Assembly (NCBI RefSeq): GCF_014199305.1
Contig: NZ_JACIJK010000009.1
Coordinates: 1-64,000, forward strand
Length of the DNA stretch: 64,000 nt
Source: Sphingomonas aerophila
GTDB taxonomy: Bacteria; Pseudomonadota; Alphaproteobacteria; Sphingomonadales; Sphingomonadaceae
Direction of reading: 5' to 3'
Under the pieces are notes generated by a model. That model was not told the origin of the DNA and ran no database searches. It saw only the letters and a list, made by a program, of their open reading frames with translations. The translations under genes and the position numbers were made by a program. Positions 20,031 through 29,896 of the stretch are shown piece by piece (within the stretch, counting starts at the first letter, position 1; every line of letters begins with the position of its first letter).

Positions 20031-21239
20031 ATGGGCGGCACCATCCTTCTGCTCGCGCTGCGCTCGATCGCCCGGCACAAGCTGCGCTCATTCCTGACCA
20101 TCCTGGGCATCATCATCGGTGTCGGCGCGGTGGTGACCATGGTGACGCTGGGCAAGGCGACCACCGCCGCCGTCCAGAGCCAGATCAGCGCGCTCGGCAC
20201 CAATATCCTGCAGATCCGCCCCGGCCAGGGCTTCGGTCGCGGCGGCGGCGGCCCGCGCCCGCCGGACTTCAAGCCCGCGGACGTCACCGCCATCGCCAAC
20301 CAGGTCGCGGGCGTCACCGCCGTCGCCCCCCAAGCGCAGGCGACCGCGACCGCCATCTATGAGGGCGCGAACTGGTCCACCACCGTCAACGGCACCACTG
20401 ACGCGTCGTTTACCGTCCAGCCTTGGCCGCTGGTGGCAGGGCGCCGCTGGACGCCGGCGGAGGAGCAGGCCGGCAAGGCTGTTTGCATCATCGGCAACAC
20501 CGTTCGCCAGAACCTGTTCCGAGGCGGCCAGGCGGTCGGCCAACGCTTTCGCATCGGCCCGATCAGCTGTGACATCATCGGCGTTCTGTCGACGCGGGGG
20601 CAGGCTGGTTTCGGCGGCGACCAAGACGACGTCGTTGCCATGCCGATCAAGGCGGTGCAGCGCCGCTTCACCGGCAATCGCGATGTGCGCCTGATGCTGG
20701 TCGGCGTCGACCAGGCTTATTCCACCGCGGCCGTGCAGGCATCCATCCAGGACTTGCTGCGCGAGCGGCGCAACATCACGCAGGGCAAGGACGACGACTT
20801 CTTCATCTTCGATACCAAGCAGATATCCGACACGCTGACCGGCACCACCACGTTGCTGACCCGCATCGTTGCGGCAGTCGCCGCGATCAGCCTGGTGGTC
20901 GGCGGCATCGGCATCATGAACATCATGCTAGTGTCCGTGACGGAGCGCACGAGAGAGATCGGCATCCGCCTGGCCATCGGCGCCGTGGCGCGTGAGGTGC
21001 TGATGCAATTCCTGGTCGAAGCGGTGGCGCTGTCGTGCCTGGGCGGCCTGATCGGGCTCGTGATCGCGCAGCTCGTGATCCTGGCCATCACGCCGTTGAT
21101 GCAGGTACCGTTCCTGTTCGATCCGCAGATCAACGTGATCGCCTTTGCCACCTCTGCGATCATCGGCGTGGTGTTCGGGTATTTCCCGGCACGGCGCGCG
21201 GCCTCGCTCAACCCCATCGACGCGCTTCGGCACGAATAG
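20031..21239 (+). CDS. MacB-like ABC transporter permease
   Basis: The 402-residue permease has an N-terminal TM helix after RSIARHKLRSFLTILGIIIGVGAVVTMV, then a large periplasmic domain (about 50-275, MacB_PCD), and three C-terminal TM helices (FtsX domain) with the MLVSVTERTREIGIRLAIGA motif and PARRAASLNPIDALRHE at the end. The ATG at 20031 has a CAGGAG ribosome binding site and the normal MacB start; in-frame codons upstream fall within a repeat. It acts with the separate ATPase at 19165. As mechanotransmission permeases, such proteins push periplasmic substrates through MacA and the outer-membrane channel. Confidence 0.93.
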   Translation: MGGTILLLALRSIARHKLRSFLTILGIIIGVGAVVTMVTLGKATTAAVQSQISALGTNILQIRPGQGFGRGGGGPRPPDFKPADVTAIANQVAGVTAVAPQAQATATAIYEGANWSTTVNGTTDASFTVQPWPLVAGRRWTPAEEQAGKAVCIIGNTVRQNLFRGGQAVGQRFRIGPISCDIIGVLSTRGQAGFGGDQDDVVAMPIKAVQRRFTGNRDVRLMLVGVDQAYSTAAVQASIQDLLRERRNITQGKDDDFFIFDTKQISDTLTGTTTLLTRIVAAVAAISLVVGGIGIMNIMLVSVTERTREIGIRLAIGAVAREVLMQFLVEAVALSCLGGLIGLVIAQLVILAITPLMQVPFLFDPQINVIAFATSAIIGVVFGYFPARRAASLNPIDALRHE

Positions 21240-21264
21240 TGTTCGCGGGGGTGGGGCGGTTGGT

Positions 21265-21843
21265 CTAGCCCAGTCGCCCGCGCAGCCGTTCCAGCTCTTC
21301 GGCCGTATCGACGTCGACCAGGTCGTCCACTGGTGCGCTCACCAGCACCGCGTCGCGTAACAGGGCCCGCGCGCCTACGTCTCCGGAAAGCGCCCGCAAC
21401 CTCGCGAACTGGTCACGCGTGAACAGGGCAGGGGGCTTGGCGGCGTGCCCATCGCTGGATGCCACGACGCCCGCGGCGCCTGCTGCCGCGAACAGCCGCT
21501 CGACATGAGCTGCGGTCACGCAGGGCATGTCTGCCAGCGCGACCAGCACCGCCGCTGCCCCGAGCTTATCCGCAACCTCGACCCCGAGCGAAACCGACCG
21601 CCCCATACCAGCCGCTGGGTCGGGGTTCACGACTTGTCGAAACCCCAATGCCGCTAAATCCAGCCCACCAGCAGCCGTTACCGCCACCCGCTCCCGAAAT
21701 GGCAGAGCAGCCAGGGTTGCCGCAGCGACCTCGCCCAGCTGCCGCCCGAACAGCTCCTGATGCAGCTTGTGCCGCCCAGCCCCAAAGCGCGTCGAGCGCC
21801 CGGCCGCCAACAACACCAGAACGCTGTCCTCAATCCTCGGCAT
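21265..21843 (-). CDS. mocA: Molybdenum cofactor cytidylyltransferase (MocA-like)
   Basis: The 192-residue nucleotidyltransferase has the N-terminal signature LVLLAAGRSTRFGAGRHKL, a central VALADMPCVTAAHVERL (the metal-binding LADMP), and RALSGDVGARALL near the end. MocA adds CMP to Mo-molybdopterin, making the dinucleotide form needed by xanthine oxidase-family enzymes. It ends the minus-strand molybdenum hydroxylase operon and overlaps xdhC by 14 bp. The ATG at 21843 was chosen because the upstream extension is arginine/serine-rich shadow sequence of xdhC. Confidence 0.9.
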   Translation of the reverse strand: MPRIEDSVLVLLAAGRSTRFGAGRHKLHQELFGRQLGEVAAATLAALPFRERVAVTAAGGLDLAALGFRQVVNPDPAAGMGRSVSLGVEVADKLGAAAVLVALADMPCVTAAHVERLFAAAGAAGVVASSDGHAAKPPALFTRDQFARLRALSGDVGARALLRDAVLVSAPVDDLVDVDTAEELERLRGRLG

Positions 21844-22753
21844 GGAAGGCGCCGACCATCGCCGCGGCGATCGACAGCGCGATCTCCGACGGCCCGATCG
21901 CGCCGATGCTGATCCCGACCGGCGCATCGATCCGGTCGATCTGCTCCGCTGACAGCCCCGCCGTCGCCAGCCGCTCTCGCCGCGCCGCATGGCTGCGCCT
22001 ACTGCCGAGCGCCCCGACATAGGCGGCCTGGCTGTTCAATGCGGCGATCAGTGCGGGATCATCGATCTTGATGTCATGGCTAAGAGTCACCACCGCGGTG
22101 GCCGGGTCGGGCCGCAGCGCCTCGACCGCCTCGTCCGGCCAACGGTCGTCCAGTGTCACGCCGGGAAAGCGCTCCTCGGTCAGAAATCGGGCGCGCGGAT
22201 CAACCACCGTCACCTTGATCCCCAGCGTCGTCGCGAGCTGCGCCAGCGCTTGCGCGATCTGCACCGCGCCAACGATCAGCAGACGGCGCGGAGGGGCGTA
22301 GCGGTTGGCGAACACCGCCCCCGTCTCGACCGGACGCAGGTCGCTGTGCCCGGTGGCCAGGTCCGTGGTGACGGTCAGAGCGCGTCCCTGTTCGCCAGCC
22401 TCGGAAATCCGGTCAAACAATTCGGGGTCGAAGCCCTCCGCGCTGACCGGCTGAACCATGACCTCGATCTCGCCGCCGCAGGGAAGGCCGACCTCCCATG
22501 CCGCCGCGTCCGCAACGCCGTACCGCATTATCTGGAACGGCGCGCCCGCGATCACGTCGGCGGCGGTCTGCATGATATCGCTTTCGACACAGCCGCCCGA
22601 CACGGAGCCCTCGAACCGGCCATCGGCATGAACCAGCATGTGGCTTCCCTTGGGCCGCGGCGCCGACCCCCAGGTGGAAGTGACGGTGGCAATGGCCATG
22701 GGCTGTCCCGCCCATTGCCGGGCGGCCGCGATCACGCTGTCATTTTCGGCCAT
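21830..22753 (-). CDS. xdhC: XdhC/PaoD-family molybdenum cofactor chaperone
   Basis: The 307-residue protein has an N-terminal XdhC/CoxI domain (about 10-75, AIATVTSTWGSAPRPKGSHMLV and GSVSGGCVESDI) and a C-terminal Rossmann domain (about 150-285, LLIVGAVQIAQALAQLA; LGSRRSHAARRERL; IGAIGPSEIALSIAAAMVG). XdhC proteins bind the molybdenum cofactor, promote its sulfuration and deliver it to xanthine dehydrogenase-type enzymes. The ATG at 22753 lies 10 bp after the stop of the upstream molybdopterin subunit and follows GAAAGAGAGA. Confidence 0.92.
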   Translation of the reverse strand: MAENDSVIAAARQWAGQPMAIATVTSTWGSAPRPKGSHMLVHADGRFEGSVSGGCVESDIMQTAADVIAGAPFQIMRYGVADAAAWEVGLPCGGEIEVMVQPVSAEGFDPELFDRISEAGEQGRALTVTTDLATGHSDLRPVETGAVFANRYAPPRRLLIVGAVQIAQALAQLATTLGIKVTVVDPRARFLTEERFPGVTLDDRWPDEAVEALRPDPATAVVTLSHDIKIDDPALIAALNSQAAYVGALGSRRSHAARRERLATAGLSAEQIDRIDAPVGISIGAIGPSEIALSIAAAMVGAFHAED

Positions 22754-22763
22754 GTTCTCTCTT

Positions 22764-24968
22764 TCAGACCGCCGGCAGGCCGGCGATGAGCTTGTCCAGC
22801 GTGACGGGGAAGTCGCGTACACGCACTCCGCACGCGTTGAAGATCGCGTTCGCCACCGCGGCGCCAGCGCCCGAAATGCCAAGCTCCCCCACGCCCTTTG
22901 CGCCGACCTGATTGGCGCTGGTGTCCACCTCCTCGATGAAGTGGCACTCGATCGCGGGCACGTCGGCGTTCACCGCGACGTGGTATTCGCCGAAGTCCGG
23001 GTTGGCGAAGCGGCCGGTGCGCGTGTCGACCACCGCTTCTTCCTGCAGTGCATAAGCGATGCCCCATACCATGCCGCCGACCGCCTGGTTCGCGGCCGTT
23101 GCGCGGTTGAGCACGCGGCCGATCTCGAACACGCCCAGCATCCGGCGCACGCGCACCTCGCCCGTCACAGCGTTGACAGCAACCTCCGCGAATTGCGCGC
23201 CGTGGCTCGCCTGACTCGTCCCGCTCGTTTCCGCGCCAGGCATCGCCTTGCCCGTCGCCTGAATGGGCTCCCCGTGGGTCAGGTCGGCCAGGGGAACCCG
23301 CCGCTCGCCCACGCTGACGCAGCCCTCGCGCAGCCGCAGCTCTTCGGGCGCAGCATTCATCCGGCGACCGAGTTCGGCCAGGATGTCCTCGCAGGCGAGC
23401 ACCACGGCGGACCCCGCGCTGCTCGCGCCGAATGACCCGCCCGATCCCGCGCTCGGCGGCAACTCGCTATCGCCGAGCCGCACCTCAACAGCGTCCACCG
23501 GCAATCCCAGCATCTCGCCCGCAACCTGCGCAAGGATCGTGTAGGTGCCGGTGCCGATGTCGGTCATGTCGGTTTCGACAAGCACCCGGCCGTCGGTGCC
23601 CAGCGTCACGCGCGCCTGCGCCTCGACGGTGAAGTTACCCCGCAGCGCCGCTGCCATGCCAAGGCCGATCAGCCAGTCACCCTCCCGCCGCGCGCCAGGG
23701 GTGGGGAGACGCCGATCCCAGCCGAAGCGCTGCGCCCCTTCGTCATAGCAGTCCAGCAGCCGCCGGGTGGAGAAGCGCTTGCCACTCAGCGGATCAACCT
23801 CGGGCTCGTTGCGGCGGCGAAGCTCGATGGGGTCGAGGCCGAGTTGATGTGCCAGTTCGTCCATCGCGCATTCGATGGCAAAGGTGCCCACGGCCTCGCC
23901 CGGCGCGCGCACCGCGCCAGTCTGGGGGAGGTCGACGGTGACCAGGTCGGTGCGGAAGCGGCGAACCTGCCCCGCGTATAGCGGCAGTGAACCAAACGGT
24001 ACCGGCTCGACGAAATCGCCATGTTCGTTCTGCGCGACCACGCTGTCATGCGCGATTGCGCCGATCCGCCCGTCGCGGTCGCAGCCGATCCGGATGCGCT
24101 GCCTGGTGGGGGAGCGATGGTGGACCATGCTCGCGGTCTGGCGACGGGGCAGGGCGATCTTCACCGGCCGCCCGACCCGTTCCGCCGCGATCGCCGCGAC
24201 GATCGCTTCGGGGCCTACGCCGGTCTTGCCGCCGAAGCCGCCGCCGACGAAGGGCGCCAATACTCGCACCCGCTCTTTATCGATGCCCAGCACTGTCGCG
24301 ATCGTGCCCCGCGCCGCGCCGATGATCTGGTTGCTGGTCCTGACGGTCAGCCGGTCGCCGTCCCACCACGCAGTCGTGGCGTGCGGCTCCAGGGCGGCGG
24401 GGAAGTGCGCCGGTGTCGTATAGCGCTGGTCGAAGACGACCTCCGCGGCCGCAAGCGCGCTGTCGAGATCGCCTGCGTCGATGGGCGGCAGAAAGCCTTT
24501 ACCATGGTCCGTGTCGGGCGTTTCAGCGCCAGCATCGAAGCGCCCGGCCGCTGCCTCGGATTCCACCCGCACCAACTGCGCCGCCTCCGTCGCGGCCTGG
24601 GGCGTTTCCGCCACCACGATCGCCACCGGCTGGCCCGCATAAAAGATGTCGCGCAATCCTGTCGGCGGTGCCTGGCGAGAATTGCCGCCCTGTGCCGGCA
24701 GGCGGGGATCGTCGGTGATGACCACCAGCACCCCCGCGACTGCCTCCGCTGCGCTCGCGTCGATGCCGATCACGCGGCCATGCCCGATCGCGCTGACCAC
24801 GATCGCCGCATAGGCGGTGCCCTCCGGCGCCTTTTCCGCGGCGTACTGCGCGGTGCCGGTCACCTTTGCTGGCCCCTCAATCCGCGGCACCGCTGCGCCC
24901 AGCACACCCTGCTCCGCCTGGGTGAGCCCAGCCGGACGGTACGGCCCGTCCATCTTACCTTCGCGCAT
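22764..24968 (-). CDS. Xanthine dehydrogenase-family molybdopterin-binding subunit (copy 2)
   Basis: The 734-residue large subunit starts with the aldehyde oxidase a/b hammerhead (about 25-140, KVTGTAQYAAEKAPEGTAYAAIVVS). Cofactor-binding domains follow with APFVGGGFGGKTG, AVRAPGEAVGTFAIE, MTDIGTGTYTILAQVAGEMLGLP and GSGGSFGASSAGSAV. The catalytic GVGELG glutamate is near residue 695. It resembles PaoC/YagR of E. coli. It is paralogous to the 748-residue subunit immediately upstream and must share the single FAD and 2Fe-2S subunits or act in an alternative complex. A second ATG five codons in is a possible start. Confidence 0.92.
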   Translation of the reverse strand: MREGKMDGPYRPAGLTQAEQGVLGAAVPRIEGPAKVTGTAQYAAEKAPEGTAYAAIVVSAIGHGRVIGIDASAAEAVAGVLVVITDDPRLPAQGGNSRQAPPTGLRDIFYAGQPVAIVVAETPQAATEAAQLVRVESEAAAGRFDAGAETPDTDHGKGFLPPIDAGDLDSALAAAEVVFDQRYTTPAHFPAALEPHATTAWWDGDRLTVRTSNQIIGAARGTIATVLGIDKERVRVLAPFVGGGFGGKTGVGPEAIVAAIAAERVGRPVKIALPRRQTASMVHHRSPTRQRIRIGCDRDGRIGAIAHDSVVAQNEHGDFVEPVPFGSLPLYAGQVRRFRTDLVTVDLPQTGAVRAPGEAVGTFAIECAMDELAHQLGLDPIELRRRNEPEVDPLSGKRFSTRRLLDCYDEGAQRFGWDRRLPTPGARREGDWLIGLGMAAALRGNFTVEAQARVTLGTDGRVLVETDMTDIGTGTYTILAQVAGEMLGLPVDAVEVRLGDSELPPSAGSGGSFGASSAGSAVVLACEDILAELGRRMNAAPEELRLREGCVSVGERRVPLADLTHGEPIQATGKAMPGAETSGTSQASHGAQFAEVAVNAVTGEVRVRRMLGVFEIGRVLNRATAANQAVGGMVWGIAYALQEEAVVDTRTGRFANPDFGEYHVAVNADVPAIECHFIEEVDTSANQVGAKGVGELGISGAGAAVANAIFNACGVRVRDFPVTLDKLIAGLPAV

Positions 24969-25019
24969 TGCCCAACCCCGAACCGTTGACCGTCCGTATA
25001 TAGGCCGACCGGCGCACCG

Positions 25020-27266
25020 TTACACTGGCGGCAACTGGTCCAGCAGCTTGTCGAGCGTCAGCGGGTAATCGCGCATCCGGACGCCAACCGCATTGTTGAT
25101 TGCATTGGCGATCGCCGCGCCCGCGCCGCAGATGCCGAGTTCGCCGATTCCCTTGGCGTGGATGGGATTGGCGTGAACGTCGCGCTCATCGAGGAAGTGA
25201 ACCTCAAGTGCGGGGACGTCGGCGTTCACGGGCACATGGTATTCGGCCAGGTCGTGGTTGACGACCTTGCCGTTGCGCGGGTCGTGGACGACCTCCTCCG
25301 TCAGTGCGGCGCCGATGCCAAAGGTCATGCCGCCCAGGCACTGCGAGCGCGCTGTTTTTTCGTTCAGGATGCGCCCTGCTGCGAAGACGCCGAGCATCCG
25401 CACCACCCGCGTTTCACCCGTGATCGCGTTCACCGCGACCTCTGCGAAATGCGCTCCATAGCTTGCCTGGGTCGTCAGCTTGGCCTGCAGTCCTGGGGCG
25501 ACCTGTCCGGTTGCGTTGATCCCGTCGCCGACAAGTTCGGCCAGCGGCACAGAGCGGTTCTCGGCGATGACGCGGCCGTCCTTCAGCGTCATGGCGCCAA
25601 CCTCGACACCCATCTTGTCAGCGATCTGCTTCTGCAACGCTTCGCACGCCAGGTACACCGACGACCCTGACGAGGTCGCACCCCATGATCCGCCCGACCC
25701 TGCACCCGGAGGAGCATCGGTGTCGCCCAGATGCACGGTCACGTCCTCGATCGGCAGGCCCAGCATCTCCGCAGCGATCTGCGCCAGGATGGTATAGGTA
25801 CCCGTGCCGATGTCGGTCATGTCGGTTTCGACGATGGCGTGGCCCTGGCCGTCCACCGTGACCTTTGCGGCCGACTTCATCAGAATGTTCGATCGGCCAG
25901 CCCCAGCCATGCCGATGCCGTGAAACCAGTCGCCGCGCCGGTCACCCAGCGCCTCGCGCCGCTCGGACCAGCCGAACAGTTCCGCGCCCTTGTCCATGCA
26001 CTGCGTCAGCATGCGCGAGGAATAGGGCACGTTCTTTTCCGGGTCCTTGTCCGGATCGTTGCGCCGCCGCAACTCGATCGGGTCCATGCCCAGCGTTTCG
26101 GCCAGCTCGTCCATTGCTGTTTCCAGCGCGAGCATTCCAACCGCCTCGCCAGGTGCGCGCATGGAGCCTGACAGCATCCAGTCGAGTTCGACCAGGTCAT
26201 GCGTGATCAGCCGGTTCTTGCCGCCATACATGAAGTGTGTCGACTGTCCGGCGGGCTCGAAATATCCCTCGCCCGGCAGGTTGGAACAGATCGTCTCGTG
26301 CGCGATCGCGGTCAGCGTGCCGTCGGCATTGGCGCCCAGGCGGATACGCTGTTCGGTGTTGGAGCGACGCACCGTCGCCTCGAAAACCTGCTGGCGGGCC
26401 ATGACGACCTTGACCGGCCGGCCCAGCTTCTTGGCCGCGATCGCCGCCGCGACGCTTTCAGGTGCGATTCCGAGCTTCGAGCCAAAGCCCCCGCCGACAT
26501 AGCGCGCGACCAGCCGGACCTTGTCCAGCTTCAGCCCCAGCGCATCGGCCAGTTGCTGGCGGTCGGAGGAAAGCATCTGCAACGAAGCGTACAGCGTCAG
26601 CCGGCCGTCATCGTCCCAGCTCGCAATGCTGGCATGCGGCTCCATCGCCGCGGAGTTCTGGCTGGGCGTGGTATAGGTACGGTCCAGCGTGACGGGCGCC
26701 TCCGCCAGTGCCTTCTCGACGTCGCCCTGGTCGTAGTGCGAGGGGATGTTGTTGTACGGCGGCTTCTTTGCCTCTTCGCGATAGGCGTTGAAGCTGTAGC
26801 GGCCCTCTTGCTCTTGGTATTCGACCGCCAGGCGCACTCGCTCCGCCGCGTCGCGCGCCGCTTCATAGGTTTCGGCGATGACAATCGCGACCGGCTCGCC
26901 GACATAGTCGACGTTTTCGACGCCCTGGGTCGGTGCCTTCTTCTCGCCGCCCTGCTGCGAGTTGCGCAGGAACGTCTTGTAGTCGACCACCACGTCGATG
27001 ACGCCCGGCACCTCACGCGCGACCTCCGCGTGCAACTCGGTGATCTTGCCCTTGCCGACCGTGGAGCCGACCAGGAAGCCGTAGGCGACGTTCGCCAACC
27101 CGTACTCGGCGGCATAGGCCGCGTGACCTGACACCTTCAACGGCCCGTCGATGCGGCTGATCGGCTTGCCGATCACGTCCTGCGCACCCTTGTCGAGCAG
27201 GCTGTCGGGGTGCGCGGTGTTCATTACCAGGCTGTTGCTGCTGTTCTTGTCGCCGAGGCCGAACAT
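25020..27266 (-). CDS. PaoC-like molybdopterin-binding subunit (copy 1)
   Basis: The 748-residue large subunit belongs to an aldehyde/xanthine oxidoreductase of the PaoABC type. The N-terminal hammerhead domain contains KVSGHAAYAAEYGLANVAYG; later come ARYVGGGFGSKLG, SMRAPGEAVGMLALE, TDIGTGTYTILAQIAAEMLGLP and GSGGSWGATSSGSSV. The catalytic glutamate is in GIGELGICGAG (about residue 709). PaoABC oxidises a broad range of aldehydes using a molybdopterin cytosine dinucleotide, which fits the mocA gene downstream. It lies 4 bp from the FAD subunit gene. The natural substrate is unknown. Confidence 0.93.
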   Translation of the reverse strand: MFGLGDKNSSNSLVMNTAHPDSLLDKGAQDVIGKPISRIDGPLKVSGHAAYAAEYGLANVAYGFLVGSTVGKGKITELHAEVAREVPGVIDVVVDYKTFLRNSQQGGEKKAPTQGVENVDYVGEPVAIVIAETYEAARDAAERVRLAVEYQEQEGRYSFNAYREEAKKPPYNNIPSHYDQGDVEKALAEAPVTLDRTYTTPSQNSAAMEPHASIASWDDDGRLTLYASLQMLSSDRQQLADALGLKLDKVRLVARYVGGGFGSKLGIAPESVAAAIAAKKLGRPVKVVMARQQVFEATVRRSNTEQRIRLGANADGTLTAIAHETICSNLPGEGYFEPAGQSTHFMYGGKNRLITHDLVELDWMLSGSMRAPGEAVGMLALETAMDELAETLGMDPIELRRRNDPDKDPEKNVPYSSRMLTQCMDKGAELFGWSERREALGDRRGDWFHGIGMAGAGRSNILMKSAAKVTVDGQGHAIVETDMTDIGTGTYTILAQIAAEMLGLPIEDVTVHLGDTDAPPGAGSGGSWGATSSGSSVYLACEALQKQIADKMGVEVGAMTLKDGRVIAENRSVPLAELVGDGINATGQVAPGLQAKLTTQASYGAHFAEVAVNAITGETRVVRMLGVFAAGRILNEKTARSQCLGGMTFGIGAALTEEVVHDPRNGKVVNHDLAEYHVPVNADVPALEVHFLDERDVHANPIHAKGIGELGICGAGAAIANAINNAVGVRMRDYPLTLDKLLDQLPPV

Positions 27267-27270
27267 GGCG

Positions 27271-28254
27271 TTATTCTCCGGTCACGTCGCGCAACGTCGC
27301 CAGCAGCGTGCGGCGGGCGAGCGGGATCTTGAAATCATTGTCGCCAAAACCCCTGGCCCCATCGAGCAGGGCGTCGGCCGCGGCCTCGAACGCATCGCGG
27401 GTCGGCGCCTTGCCGACCAGCGCAGCTTCCACGTCAGGGTTGCGCCATGGCATATGGGCTAGGCCACCAAAGGCTAGCGCGGCGTGCGATATGCGCCCGT
27501 CCTCGACCTTCACCACGCCCGCGATCGACACGAGTGCAAAGGCGTAGGAAGCGCGGTCGCGCACCTTGCGATAGAATTGCCGGGCGCCCTCAACCGGGGC
27601 AGGCAATTCAATGTGGGTGATCAGCTCTCCCGGCTCCAGCACATTCTCGATGTGCGGTGTGTCGCCCGGAAGACAGTAGAAATCGTGGATGGAGATGCGC
27701 CGCTTGTCGCCGTCGCGCTTCAGCGTGATGATCGTCGCGTCGAGCGCGCGCATGGCTACCGCCATGTCGCTGGGATGCGTCGCGATACAGTGCTCGCTGG
27801 TCCCGATCACCGCCAGGATGCGGTTGAGCCCACCGAATGCCGAGCACCCGGTCCCGGGCTCCCGCTTGTTGCAGGGAGAGGCGGTGTCATAGAAATAGTA
27901 ACAACGCGTCCGCTGGAGCAGGTTGCCGCCCGTGGAAGCCTTGTTACGCAGCTGCCCCGACGCGCCCGCCAGCAACGCGCGGCTCAGCGTCTCGTAGCGC
28001 TCGATGATACGGCGGTCGGCGGCGAGGTCGCTGTTGGGCACCAGCGCACCGATCGTCAGCCCGCCATCCTCCCGCTCCTCGATCTCATCCAGCGGCAGGC
28101 GGCTAATGTCGACCAGCTTGTCAGGCGTTTCCACCTGCAGCTTCATCAGGTCGAGCAGGTTGGTGCCGCCCGCGATGAAACGCGTATGCTCGGTATTCAC
28201 CTCGCGGATCGCCGCTTCGGGGCTGTCCGCCTTGGCATAGCTAAAGGGCTTCAT
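27271..28254 (-). CDS. FAD-binding subunit with probable 4Fe-4S site (PaoB-like)
   Basis: The 327-residue medium subunit has the FAD pyrophosphate loop [11 protein letters not shown] (28-38), the [12 protein letters not shown] segment, and a C-terminal CO dehydrogenase flavoprotein domain. Cys118, Cys128 and Cys137, in a CYYF...[11 protein letters not shown] stretch, match the insert that binds an extra 4Fe-4S cluster in E. coli PaoB and separate it from ordinary xanthine dehydrogenase FAD subunits. The ATG at 28254 overlaps the 2Fe-2S gene by 4 bp (ATGA), indicating coupled translation. Confidence 0.93.
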   Translation of the reverse strand: MKPFSYAKADSPEAAIREVNTEHTRFIAGGTNLLDLMKLQVETPDKLVDISRLPLDEIEEREDGGLTIGALVPNSDLAADRRIIERYETLSRALLAGASGQLRNKASTGGNLLQRTRCYYFYDTASPCNKREPGTGCSAFGGLNRILAVIGTSEHCIATHPSDMAVAMRALDATIITLKRDGDKRRISIHDFYCLPGDTPHIENVLEPGELITHIELPAPVEGARQFYRKVRDRASYAFALVSIAGVVKVEDGRISHAALAFGGLAHMPWRNPDVEAALVGKAPTRDAFEAAADALLDGARGFGDNDFKIPLARRTLLATLRDVTGE

Positions 28255-28781
28255 CCCGACACCTTCTGGCTGGTCTGGCGCTGATCTTCGGAGAGGCCTG
28301 CGACCTCCGCGATCGCATCGACGATGTTGGGGTAGGCGGCGCAGCGGCACAGATTGCCGCTCATCCGCTCGCCGATCTCCTGGTCGTTGAGCGAAGGGGA
28401 AGAAAGATCGTCGCTGACCCAGCTCGGGAAGCCCTTCTTGACCTCGTCCAGCATGCCAACGGCCGAACAGATCTGGCCCGGCGTGCAATAGCCGCATTGG
28501 TATCCGTCATGGCTGACGAAGGCGGCCTGCATCGGGTGGAGGTTGTCCGGCTGGCCCAGCCCCTCGATCGTCGTGATCTCGTCATCCTGGTGCATCACCG
28601 CCAGGCTCAGGCAGCTATTGATGCGCCGGCCGTTGACCAGCATCGTGCAGGACCCGCACTGACCATGGTCGCAGCCCTTTTTGCTGCCGGTCAGGCCCAG
28701 ATGCTCGCGGGCGAGATCGAGCAGGGTCGTGCGAATATCTGGCTCGGCCTCGTACCGCTGGCCGTTGATCGTCCAGTGCAT
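28251..28781 (-). CDS. 2Fe-2S iron-sulfur subunit of molybdenum hydroxylase
   Basis: The 176-residue small subunit has an N-terminal plant-ferredoxin-type cluster, Cys37, Cys42, Cys45 and Cys57, in [10 protein letters not shown]...C. A C-terminal helical domain holds the second cluster, Cys96, Cys99, Cys145 and Cys147 (CGYC...CRC). No Tat signal precedes it, unlike E. coli PaoA, so the complex is probably cytoplasmic. It is the first gene of a six-gene minus-strand operon; an AGAGGGA ribosome binding site precedes the ATG. Confidence 0.94.
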   Translation of the reverse strand: MHWTINGQRYEAEPDIRTTLLDLAREHLGLTGSKKGCDHGQCGSCTMLVNGRRINSCLSLAVMHQDDEITTIEGLGQPDNLHPMQAAFVSHDGYQCGYCTPGQICSAVGMLDEVKKGFPSWVSDDLSSPSLNDQEIGERMSGNLCRCAAYPNIVDAIAEVAGLSEDQRQTSQKVSG

Positions 28782-28903
28782 GCTGGGGTCCCTCTTGTCT
28801 TGAAGGCTTAACGCAGGTTCGCCGGTGCGTATCCGGGTGAGAATGGTTCGCAGTGATCAATGGGCGGCTGGCACCGCGGGGCGCATGGGGGCAGGGTAGC
28901 GAA

Positions 28904-29896
28904 ATGCGCCCTGAACCGCTCTCCCCGCCCATCCTGATCGCGCATCGCGGCGCCAGCGGTGAACGGCCGGAGCACACGCTTGCCGCCTATGGCCTTGCGA
29001 TTGACCAGGGTGCCGACGTGATCGAGCCCGACCTGGTGCCGACCCGCGACGGCATCCTGGTCGCGCGGCACGAAAGCGAAATCGGTGGCACGACCGACGT
29101 CGCGGACCATCCTGAGTTCGCGGCCCGGCGCACGACCAAGCGGATCAGCGGGCACGATGTGGCCGGCTGGTTCACCGAGGACTTCACGCTGGCGGAGCTG
29201 AAAACCCTGCGCGCGCGTGAACGCCTTCCCGGCCTGCGCCCGGCCAACACGGCCCATGACGGGCGGTATGAAGTGCCGACGCTTGCCGAGGTCATAGACC
29301 TTGCCAAGCGTCGCTCGGTCGAGGTCGGGCGTACGATCGCGATCTACCCCGAAACCAAGCACCCGACATACTTCGCCTCAATCGGGCTTTCGACGGACGA
29401 ACCGCTGGTCCGCGAGTTGCAGGCGGCAGGATGGACCACGCCGGATGCGCCCGTGTTCATCCAGTCGTTCGAGGTCGCGAACCTGCGCCGCATCGCGGGC
29501 CTCACTCACCTGCGACTGGTTCAATTGTTGAATGCGCATGGTGGCCCCGCGGACGGCGCAGAAGGAAGCTATGCCGCGATGGCGACCCCGACCGGGCTTC
29601 GACAGATCGCGAGCTATGCCTGGGGCATCGGCCCCCACAAAGGCCTGCTCTGGCATGATGACGCGCCAACAACCTTGGTGGCCGACGCGCATGACGCCGG
29701 CTTGCGCGTCCATGCCTGGACCTATCGCGCGGAGAACGCCTTTCTACCGCCCCGCTTTTACCGCGGCGACGCGCCGGGCGATCATGGCGACCTGATTGGT
29801 GAGATCAATGCGGCGCTTCGCCTTGGAATCGACGGATTCTTCACCGATCATCCGGCACAGGGCGCCGCTGCCCTCGCCCGAAAGGACCTTCCCTGA
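28904..29896 (+). CDS. Glycerophosphodiester phosphodiesterase
   Basis: The 330-residue GDPD TIM-barrel enzyme has AHRGASGERPEHTLAAY and the metal-binding EPDLVPTRDG motif near the N-terminus, then IYPETKHPTYF and HAWTYRAEN. The overall arrangement is like GlpQ. It hydrolyses glycerophosphodiesters from phospholipid turnover to glycerol 3-phosphate and an alcohol. GlpQ-type enzymes are usually periplasmic, but no signal peptide is visible from the ATG at 28904, nor from the GTG at 28853 (17 residues more). It may be cytoplasmic like UgpQ. The stop overlaps the start of a small lipoprotein gene. Confidence 0.9.
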   Translation: MRPEPLSPPILIAHRGASGERPEHTLAAYGLAIDQGADVIEPDLVPTRDGILVARHESEIGGTTDVADHPEFAARRTTKRISGHDVAGWFTEDFTLAELKTLRARERLPGLRPANTAHDGRYEVPTLAEVIDLAKRRSVEVGRTIAIYPETKHPTYFASIGLSTDEPLVRELQAAGWTTPDAPVFIQSFEVANLRRIAGLTHLRLVQLLNAHGGPADGAEGSYAAMATPTGLRQIASYAWGIGPHKGLLWHDDAPTTLVADAHDAGLRVHAWTYRAENAFLPPRFYRGDAPGDHGDLIGEINAALRLGIDGFFTDHPAQGAAALARKDLP

